The notes under the pieces were generated by a model. The model worked only from the letters and a program-made list of their open reading frames with translations. It searched no databases and was not told the origin of the DNA. 21,307 nucleotides of DNA from an uncultured Chlorobiaceae bacterium (GTDB taxonomy: Bacteria; Bacteroidota; Chlorobiia; Chlorobiales; Chlorobiaceae). Below, piece by piece: positions 15,861 through 21,307 of this stretch (position 1 is the stretch's first letter; the number at the start of each line of letters is the position of its first letter). The translations under genes and the position numbers were made by a program. The stretch lies in NCBI GenBank assembly GCA_903874585.1, contig CAIQSY010000019.1, positions 1 to 21,307 on the forward strand. The letters are read 5' to 3'.

Positions 15861-17042
15861 ATGAAGAAAGAATATTATGAGGTTCTTGGCGTCAGCCGGA
15901 CGGCAACCAAGGACGAAATCAAGAAGGCTTACAGAAAGCTTGCTTTGCAGTTTCATCCTGATAAAAATCCTGATAATAAGGATGCTGAAGAGCATTTTAA
16001 AGAGGTCAATGAAGCGTATGAAGTGTTGAGTAATGATGATAAACGTCGTCGTTACGACCAGTTCGGTCATGCAGGTGTTGGCTCTTCAGCAGCGTCAGGC
16101 GGTGCCGGTGCGGGCAGCGCGGGTGTTGACCTGAACGATATCTTCAACATGTTTACCGGTGGTGGCAGACGTGGTGGATCGCCCTTCGGCGGATTTGAGG
16201 ATGCTTTTGGTGGTGGCAGTGCCCGACGTGGGCGTCAATCACCCGGTATTCATGGAACCGACTTGAAAATTCGCCTGAAACTCGCCCTTGAAGAGATTGC
16301 CAAAGGTGTGGAAAAGACGCTGAAGATTAAAAAGCAGGTGACCTGTACGGTCTGTAATGGTACGGGCTCAAAAAACGGAGCTACAGAAGCTTGTGCAACT
16401 TGTCATGGAACTGGAGAGGTTCGTCAAGTCTCCAAAACCATGTTCGGGCAATTTGTGAATATTGCAGTCTGCCCGACCTGTGGCGGCGAAGGCCGTGTGA
16501 TTAAAGAGCGCTGTACCTCATGTTATGGCGAAGGCATCAAGCTTGGAGAGGTAACAGTTAAGGTAACGGTTCCATCAGGCGTTGAGGATGGCAATTACAT
16601 CACCTTGCGTGGGCAGGGCAATGCTGGACCGAGAGGTGGCGCTGCCGGAGATTTGATTGTGGTACTTGAAGAGATTCCGCACGAACTTTTCTCCCGCAAT
16701 GGCAACGATGTTATTTATACGCTTGCGGTCAGTTTTGCTGATCTTGTGCTTGGTACGAAGGTTGAGGTTCCAACGCTTGATGGCGCAGTGAAGCTCACCA
16801 TTCCACCATCAACGCAGCCGGAGACCATGCTGAGAATTCCGGGTCAAGGTATCAGCCATCTTAAAGGGTCAGGTAAAGGCGATCAGTACGTCAAGGTGAA
16901 TGTGTATGTGCCGAAAGAGGTTTCGCACCACGACAAAGAGCTGCTGAAGGATATTAAAAAATCAGCAGGACTTTCACCAAACGCTCATAACGACAAAGAG
17001 GCAAAGACCTTTTTTGAGAAAGCGCGAGGCATTTTCAGTTGA
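15861..17042 (+). CDS. dnaJ: Chaperone DnaJ
   Basis: This 393-residue type I J-protein stimulates DnaK ATPase and delivers unfolded clients. The J-domain (1-70) contains HPD at 32-34. A glycine/serine-rich linker (about 74-125) follows. The zinc domain has four CxxCxGxG repeats, with cysteine pairs at 162/165, 178/181, 204/207 and 218/221. The second and third motifs read CATCHGTG and CPTCGGEG. The C-terminal client-binding barrel ends with GDQYVKVNVYVPKE. The gene starts 42 bases after grpE and is followed by a strong hairpin. dnaK is not in this operon. Confidence 0.98.
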   Translation: MKKEYYEVLGVSRTATKDEIKKAYRKLALQFHPDKNPDNKDAEEHFKEVNEAYEVLSNDDKRRRYDQFGHAGVGSSAASGGAGAGSAGVDLNDIFNMFTGGGRRGGSPFGGFEDAFGGGSARRGRQSPGIHGTDLKIRLKLALEEIAKGVEKTLKIKKQVTCTVCNGTGSKNGATEACATCHGTGEVRQVSKTMFGQFVNIAVCPTCGGEGRVIKERCTSCYGEGIKLGEVTVKVTVPSGVEDGNYITLRGQGNAGPRGGAAGDLIVVLEEIPHELFSRNGNDVIYTLAVSFADLVLGTKVEVPTLDGAVKLTIPPSTQPETMLRIPGQGISHLKGSGKGDQYVKVNVYVPKEVSHHDKELLKDIKKSAGLSPNAHNDKEAKTFFEKARGIFS

Positions 17043-17064
17043 TGCTGGTATTAAAATAGATGTA

Positions 17065-17109
17065 TTAAACGAGAGAGGGTCGGTTCATCACCGACCCTCT
17101 CTCGTTTAA
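17065..17109. terminator. Perfect 20-bp inverted repeat, bidirectional terminator
   Basis: The arms at 17065-17084 and 17090-17109 are perfectly complementary over 20 bp, with a 5-base loop (TCATC). The GC-rich core is flanked by TTAAAC/GTTTAA, which provides U-rich ends in both directions. It lies 22 bases after dnaJ and 34 bases from the end of the convergent malic enzyme gene, so it can serve both transcripts. Confidence 0.85.
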
Positions 17110-17143
17110 CGTAATTTTGCTGATCGACGCAAACCGATGGTTA

Positions 17144-18346
17144 TTACTCAACCATTGCGGCTAACATCTCATCCAGCTCGCACACATCACCAACACAGTG
17201 TTCACCCTCAACGGTGTGCGCAATCACCTCAACGATATGGTGTACCACATCTTTGTTGAACATGGTTGGCATCAACTTATTGCGAGTTGGCGTAATGGCG
17301 TAGGCAATGGAGACGGCTACTGCCAATTTAATTTCAGCCGTTACTTTGGTGATGCCACTGGTTAAAATTCCTCTGAACAAACCAGGGAAAACCAGAGCAT
17401 TGTTGACTTGGTTTGGCAAATCGGAACGTCCGGTGCCTACAACACTTGCGCCAGCCTGATATGCAAGTTCCGGCATAATTTCTGGATTCGGGTTTGCCAT
17501 GGCAAAAATGAATGGTTCAGGGTTCATTCCCTTAATCATTTCAGCGTTGACAATATTGCCGACCGAAACACCCACAAACACATCGGTACCAACCATTGTG
17601 CTTTGTAAATCCCCCTTATGCTGGCGTCGGTTGGTGATTGCGGCAATTTTCTGCTTCATGCTATTCATGCCCGGACGACCTTCATAAATTGCGCCCTGCG
17701 TATCAACCAGCACAACCTCTTTCAGCTTTGCGTGAATCAGCAATCGCGCAATGGCAATACCGGCAGCTCCGGCTCCATTGATAACAACCGACAGATCTTT
17801 CAAATCGCGTCCCGTTACACGGCAGGCGTTGATGATTGCCGCTAACGTTACAATGGCGGTGCCATCCTGGTCGTCATGAAATACAGGAATGGAGAGTTCG
17901 TTTTCGAGACGCTCAAAAATTTCAAAACAACGCGGTGCGGAAATATCTTCAAGATTGATGCCTGCAAAACTTGGTTCAATCATTTTGCAGAATTTGATGA
18001 TATCCTCAACGTCGGTGGAGTTGATGCAGAGCGGAATAGCATCAATGTCGGCGAACTCCTTAAAAATTATTGACTTACCCTCCATAACCGGCATTGCAGC
18101 TTCTGGACCAAGATCGCCAAGTCCGAGAATAGCGGTGCCGTCAGAGACGATAGCCACCTGATTGGCGCGATTGGTAAGGGTGTAGGATTTCTGCTTGTCG
18201 AGCCCGATTTCCAAGCAAACCGCCGCCACGCCTGGCGTATAAGCGAGCGAGAGATCATGTTTGGTGGCAACATCAACTTTTGATGTTATGGCAATTTTAC
18301 CACGTGAGCGACGATGTAATTCTATTGATTGTGATGAATAATCCAT
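17144..18346 (-). CDS. Malic enzyme, short form (malate dehydrogenase, decarboxylating)
   Basis: This 400-residue enzyme converts malate to pyruvate and CO2 with reduction of NAD(P). Motifs are LAYTPGVAAVC (35-45), SDGTAILGLGD (68-78), PVMEGK (86-91), NLEDISAP (131-138) and the metal/catalytic FHDDQDGTA (156-164). The nucleotide-binding loop is INGAGAAGIAIARLL (189-203), and MANPNPEI lies further on. It lacks the C-terminal phosphotransacetylase-like domain of long bacterial forms such as MaeB. NAD versus NADP preference is not certain from sequence. In a green sulfur bacterium it would link the reverse TCA cycle to pyruvate. The gene is monocistronic, with non-coding DNA upstream and a terminator downstream. 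Confidence 0.93.
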   Translation of the reverse strand: MDYSSQSIELHRRSRGKIAITSKVDVATKHDLSLAYTPGVAAVCLEIGLDKQKSYTLTNRANQVAIVSDGTAILGLGDLGPEAAMPVMEGKSIIFKEFADIDAIPLCINSTDVEDIIKFCKMIEPSFAGINLEDISAPRCFEIFERLENELSIPVFHDDQDGTAIVTLAAIINACRVTGRDLKDLSVVINGAGAAGIAIARLLIHAKLKEVVLVDTQGAIYEGRPGMNSMKQKIAAITNRRQHKGDLQSTMVGTDVFVGVSVGNIVNAEMIKGMNPEPFIFAMANPNPEIMPELAYQAGASVVGTGRSDLPNQVNNALVFPGLFRGILTSGITKVTAEIKLAVAVSIAYAITPTRNKLMPTMFNKDVVHHIVEVIAHTVEGEHCVGDVCELDEMLAAMVE

Positions 18347-18692
18347 GGGTGTAAATGCTGACCTCTTATCAAAAATGGTGATCGTTAAAGAATAAACTGG
18401 CTTGCTCTACACTGCTCTTATTGACTGTATCTTGTTTTTATTCAATAAGATAATGTTTATTTGCAAGCTTTTTCGGAACAGCCGAATATAACCTTTTTTT
18501 CTTCCCTTGTTTGGAAAAACAGAGGATTTTTAACGAATGACGTTACAGGTTGGTAAAAAATTGCGATAGGAAGGGAAGTGTTGTTAAGGGTAAGCGGAGA
18601 TAGTGCGGTATTCCGGTGGCGGGACGAGTTGCCGTTGCGTGGCTTGATGGAGTTTTCGCGTCAAGCCACGTGCAACAAGGTTGTGCCGATGG
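18347..18692. other. Intergenic segment with one hairpin, no convincing gene
   Basis: These 346 bases lie between the malic enzyme start and the flavodoxin-like gene end, both on the minus strand. They should contain the malic enzyme promoter, but no convincing -35/-10 pair was found. A hairpin lies at 18638-18670. A GTG-started plus-strand frame of 57 codons (18578-18751) has an SD-like AGGAAGGG, but it runs antisense into the flavodoxin-like gene and is not annotated. Confidence 0.5.
18638..18670. terminator. Hairpin downstream of the flavodoxin-like gene
   Basis: The 10-bp arms CGTGGCTTGA (18638-18647) and TCAAGCCACG (18661-18670) are perfectly complementary with a 13-base loop. They extend by GTTG/CAAC across a 2-base bulge. 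The hairpin lies just past the stop of the minus-strand flavodoxin-like gene. There is no T-run, so intrinsic termination is uncertain, and it may only protect the RNA 3' end. Confidence 0.4.
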
Positions 18693-19172
18693 TCATTCCG
18701 CAAGACTTTTTTGATATGCAGCAATCAGTTCATCAACATAGTGTGCAATAACGGATTGATCAGTCACTTGGTTGGGCGCAAAAACCTTTTCCGCAAGAAT
18801 AGTGCTGCCAATCAGGTTGAGCTTTAATTGGGGCAGATAAAGCATATTTGCCATCAACTCAGGGCTTCCGCACGAGAGGAAAAGTCCAATCTTTTTCCCA
18901 TCAAGGTTGCTTTTCAGGTTGCTTTGTAGGAGCGCTCCCATAAGCTCCGATGAAACCATCAAATAATAAATTGGTGCGCCCATAATAACAACGTCAAACT
19001 CTTTGACAAAGCTGTAATCGCCGCGGCTTTTGCATCGAGCTTTTTCAACATAAGCGCCCGCTTCGGCAAGTTTCAGTCCAATAGTGTCAATAAGTTTGTC
19101 GGTTGATCCACCGAAACTTTTGCTGTCGAACAGGATCAATGCTTTCATGGATGTTGTGGCTGAGTTTGTCAT
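18693..19172 (-). CDS. Flavodoxin-family protein
   Basis: The protein has 159 residues from 19172. Met9 (19148), which begins MKALILFDSK, is the more likely start because flavodoxins open directly with the first beta-strand. A phosphate-binding loop follows that strand (DSKSFGGSTDKL, residues 16-27), with S/T-rich character but not the strict TxTGNT. VVIMGAPIYYL fits the second FMN-contact loop, and KKIGLFLSCGSPE the core fourth strand. It probably binds FMN and acts as an electron carrier or quinone/protoporphyrinogen-type reductase in the cytoplasm. The partner is unknown. It has its own transcription unit, with the gap terminator upstream. Confidence 0.8.
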   Translation of the reverse strand: MTNSATTSMKALILFDSKSFGGSTDKLIDTIGLKLAEAGAYVEKARCKSRGDYSFVKEFDVVIMGAPIYYLMVSSELMGALLQSNLKSNLDGKKIGLFLSCGSPELMANMLYLPQLKLNLIGSTILAEKVFAPNQVTDQSVIAHYVDELIAAYQKSLAE

Positions 19173-19233
19173 AGCAGTGAAAAGGATAGTTGTTGTGAAA
19201 CGTTCAGACAGGAACTTTGATAACGATTAAAGT

Positions 19234-19265
19234 ATAAAAAAAGGCGCCCTGTAAGAGCGCCTTTT
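19234..19265 (-). terminator. Intrinsic terminator of gap
   Basis: Complementary 9-bp arms lie at 19239-19247 (AAAAGGCGC) and 19257-19265 (GCGCCTTTT), with a 9-base loop. On the minus strand the stem is followed by a run of about seven T residues. This is a textbook intrinsic terminator 30 bases past the gap stop codon. Confidence 0.88.
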
Positions 19266-19294
19266 GTGTATAAAATTTTCTCGAACGAGAGATT

Positions 19295-20299
19295 TTAGAC
19301 GAATTTTGAGTAGATATCGAGAAGATCGGTTACTCGTGTTGAGTAGCCAAGCTCGTTATCGTACCAGCCGACGACCTTCACCATATTGCCTGAGCTCATG
19401 GTCAGCAGTGAATCGAAGATACATGAGTGCGGGTTACCGACGATATCCTGCGAAACGATAGGATCTTCACAATATTCGAGGAAGCCTTTCATTGTGCCTT
19501 CTGATGCGGCTTTCATTGCAGCATTGATCTCTGCTTTTGTTGCTGGTTTGGTGAGAATTGCAGTCACGTCCGTAACGGAACCGTCTGATACTGGAACTCT
19601 CATGGCAAAACCATCAAGCTTGCCAACAAGCTCAGGAATAACCTCACCGATAGCTTTGGCAGCGCCGGTGCTGGTCGGGATGATTGACATTGCGGCTGAA
19701 CGGGCACGGCGAAGATCGGAGTGTGGAAGATCGAGGATGTTCTGGTCGTTGGTGTAGGCATGAACGGTGGTCATGAACCCTTTCTCGATGCCGAAATTAT
19801 CCTGCAGCACCTTCATCATTGGGGCAAGGCAGTTGGTGGTGCAGCTTGCGTTTGAAACAATCTCCTCTTTGCCGGTAATGCAGTCGCCATTGACGCCGAG
19901 CACGATGGTTGCATCAATTTTATCTTTTGCAGGAGCTGAGATGATCACTTTTTTTGCGCCAGCAGCAAGGTGTTTTGATGCTTTTTCGCGTGATGTGAAG
20001 ATACCGGTTGCTTCAACAACGATATCGCAGCCTAAAGCTTTCCATGGAAGAGCTGAAGGATCGCGCTCAGCGGTGATGGTGATAACCTGACCGTTGACAA
20101 CAAGGTTGTTGCCATCGACGCTTACATCGCCTTTGAATTTCTTGTGGGTAGAATCGTACTTGAGGAGGTGAGCAAGGGTTTTGGTATCACACAAATCGTT
20201 GATTGCAACAATTTCGTAGTTCGGGTTATTCAATGCCTGGCGGAAAACCAGACGTCCGATGCGGCCAAATCCGTTAATGCCGACTTTTACTTTTGCCAT
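19295..20299 (-). CDS. gap: Glyceraldehyde-3-phosphate dehydrogenase, NAD type
   Basis: The enzyme has 334 residues and interconverts glyceraldehyde-3-phosphate and 1,3-bisphosphoglycerate. The NAD fold shows GINGFGRIGR (7-16), and D35 after the second strand favours NAD over NADP. The catalytic cysteine is C153 in SNASCTTNCLAP. DLPHSDLRRARSAAMSIIPT and the C-terminal WYDNELGYS are family signatures. The DLPH segment is also typical of NAD-dependent GapA. The open frame extends 29 codons upstream to 20386. The ATG at 20299 is the real start because the family N-terminus begins there and a GGAAAG ribosome site sits 5 bases before it. Confidence 0.97.
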   Translation of the reverse strand: MAKVKVGINGFGRIGRLVFRQALNNPNYEIVAINDLCDTKTLAHLLKYDSTHKKFKGDVSVDGNNLVVNGQVITITAERDPSALPWKALGCDIVVEATGIFTSREKASKHLAAGAKKVIISAPAKDKIDATIVLGVNGDCITGKEEIVSNASCTTNCLAPMMKVLQDNFGIEKGFMTTVHAYTNDQNILDLPHSDLRRARSAAMSIIPTSTGAAKAIGEVIPELVGKLDGFAMRVPVSDGSVTDVTAILTKPATKAEINAAMKAASEGTMKGFLEYCEDPIVSQDIVGNPHSCIFDSLLTMSSGNMVKVVGWYDNELGYSTRVTDLLDIYSKFV

Positions 20300-20603
20300 A
20301 ATGTCTTTCCGGTATTGTAATTGAGTTAGTGTTGATGACGTAGAAAACTGACCGAGAGATTCTTCTTTGCAGCTTGAAAATACCACTTAAAATAATAATA
20401 TGAAACTTGAATTCTTTGGAGTTGTAGATTTTACGGCAGTGTGTGGTTTGTGTTGCGTCTTCTTTTTTTCGGTAAATCATGTATCTTTCTGCCATTGGTA
20501 ACTCGGTATGGTTCTTTGCATTTTCATACTGATGATACTCGAAAACGCCGTGCCATGGTATTAATAATTGTTGACAGAGGTTGAGCCGCACGTCGGTCAT
20601 ACT
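20300..20603. other. Divergent intergenic region between gap and the phosphoesterase gene
   Basis: These 304 bases must hold the promoters for gap (minus) and the metallophosphoesterase (plus). A TTGACA at 20571-20576 points toward the plus-strand gene, but no -10 lies at a normal distance. No other gene or clear repeat was seen. Confidence 0.45.
20305..20310 (-). promoter_or_regulatory. Ribosome binding site fixing the gap start
   Basis: On the minus strand GGAAAG precedes the ATG at 20297-20299 with a 5-base spacer. It is one of the few clear Shine-Dalgarno sites in the window and supports the shorter gap start. Confidence 0.7.
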
Positions 20604-21307
20604 ATGAGGCTTCATCATAAGAAACACCCCTATCTTGAATATCTGCTGAATACAGCAAAGTCGGTGACGCTTGAACCATCGTCGAAGGTGCTTATTCTCA
20701 GCGATCTGCACATGGGCAACGGTGGCAGGCGCGACGAGTTCAAGCGCAATGCTGAACTGGTGAAGACCATGCTTGCAGACTATTATCTCCCTGAAAAGTA
20801 CAGCCTTGTGTTGAATGGCGATATTGAAGAGCTGTTCAAGTTCCGCCTTGCATCTATTGAGGAGCAATGGCGTGAGTTATACGATCTTTTTTTCCAGTTC
20901 AAAAAAAATGGTTTTCTGCTGAAAACTTATGGTAATCACGATACTGATTTGGCTGATGAGAAGGAGTACAAGCTGGCGGCATCAATGGTGAACTCGCTGA
21001 AATTTCATTATGGCAATGAGACGCTGCTACTTTTTCATGGTCATCAGGCATCGGAGCTGTTGTGGGAGACCTATCCGATGGTGAGTCGTTCGATTATCTT
21101 TTTTATCCGCTACATCGCCAAGCCTTTTGGTATCAGAAATGCCTCCACTTCTTACAATAGTCCCCGCCGCTTTGCTCTTGAAAAGTCAATTTATGACTTC
21201 TCTAATCAAGCAAAAATTGTCTCGATTATTGGGCATACGCATCGCCCTTTGTTTGAATCGCTCTCCAAAGTTGATTTTCTAAATTATAGAATTGAGGAGC
21301 TTTGCCG
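20604..21307 (+). CDS. Calcineurin-like metallophosphoesterase (3' end outside window)
   Basis: This frame opens with ATG at 20604 (MRLHHKKHPYLEYLL) and is still open at the window end after 234 codons. The metallophosphoesterase motifs appear in order: SDLHMG (33-38), NGDIEE (70-75), GNHD (106-109), FHGHQ and IIGHTHRP. These ligate the two-metal centre. Together with the helical insert LFHGHQASELLWETYP and the long FFIRYIAKPFG segment, it resembles UDP-2,3-diacylglucosamine hydrolase-like (LpxH-related) enzymes found in Bacteroidetes and Chlorobi. The substrate is not certain. An in-frame TAA at 20565 limits any upstream extension. Confidence 0.9.
   Translation, partial: MRLHHKKHPYLEYLLNTAKSVTLEPSSKVLILSDLHMGNGGRRDEFKRNAELVKTMLADYYLPEKYSLVLNGDIEELFKFRLASIEEQWRELYDLFFQFKKNGFLLKTYGNHDTDLADEKEYKLAASMVNSLKFHYGNETLLLFHGHQASELLWETYPMVSRSIIFFIRYIAKPFGIRNASTSYNSPRRFALEKSIYDFSNQAKIVSIIGHTHRPLFESLSKVDFLNYRIEELC

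Noticed and set aside
18578..18751. GTG-started 57-codon frame on the plus strand with an SD-like AGGAAGGG upstream
   Set aside because: It runs 59 bases antisense into the flavodoxin-like gene, contains the hairpin, and its product resembles no family.
20300..20386. 29-codon N-terminal extension of gap
   Set aside because: GAPDH begins at MAKVKVGING, with a clear ribosome site directly before it.
20571..20605. TTGACA followed by TACTAT as promoter for the phosphoesterase gene
   Set aside because: The spacer is 23 bases, too long, and the -10 candidate overlaps the start codon.
20274..20867. 197-codon minus-strand frame at the right edge
   Set aside because: It is the reverse-strand shadow of the metallophosphoesterase gene and gap 5' region. 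The plus-strand frame has all the catalytic motifs.

Overview
The window looks like chromosomal DNA from a green sulfur bacterium (Chlorobi, Chlorobium group). The evidence is the hrcA-grpE-dnaJ operon without dnaK, an elongated GroES-family protein, a short malic enzyme, a DUF4412 lipid-carrier-like exported protein and weak Shine-Dalgarno signals. A low-GC member such as Chlorobium chlorochromatii would fit, but the species call is an inference from gene content and composition. No photosynthesis gene is present to confirm it, and no rRNA, tRNA, CRISPR array or transposase was seen.

Region 1 (1 to about 2670) is visibly more AT-rich than the rest. It holds two minus-strand genes: a pentapeptide-repeat protein with four predicted membrane segments, and upstream of it an unrecognised 298-residue soluble protein. 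It sits just beyond the 3' end of smpB and looks like an acquired accessory segment. Region 2 (2677 to 7935) is a tight minus-strand operon, mreC-mreD-mrdA(PBP2)-FAD oxidase-smpB, with overlapping or nearly touching genes. It combines cell-wall elongation, oxidation of a 2-hydroxy acid and ribosome rescue. mreB and rodA are absent.

Region 3 (8017 to 11496) runs on the plus strand: a GroES-family protein, quinolinate synthase nadA, a second pentapeptide-repeat/four-membrane-segment protein homologous to the one at the left edge, and a FabH-like ketoacyl synthase. The last three are separated by only 6 to 9 bases. Region 4 (11582 to 12955) has a lone phage-type lysozyme and, convergent to it, an exported DUF4412 protein. 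Between them lies a structured, repeat-like, apparently non-coding segment.

Region 5 (13084 to 17042) is prmC followed by the heat-shock operon hrcA-grpE-dnaJ, closed by a perfect 20-bp inverted-repeat terminator. Region 6 (17144 to 20299) is minus strand: malic enzyme, a flavodoxin-like protein and NAD-type glyceraldehyde-3-phosphate dehydrogenase, the last with a clear intrinsic terminator. At the right edge a metallophosphoesterase gene begins on the plus strand and runs out of the window.

The most interesting observation is the pair of homologous pentapeptide/four-TM proteins. They share a linker motif (GNSMQ), an FPW..SKYES motif and an FQKPI.FD motif that no family I can name explains. 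One copy is embedded in a housekeeping cluster. The other lies in an AT-rich segment beside an unrecognised soluble protein.
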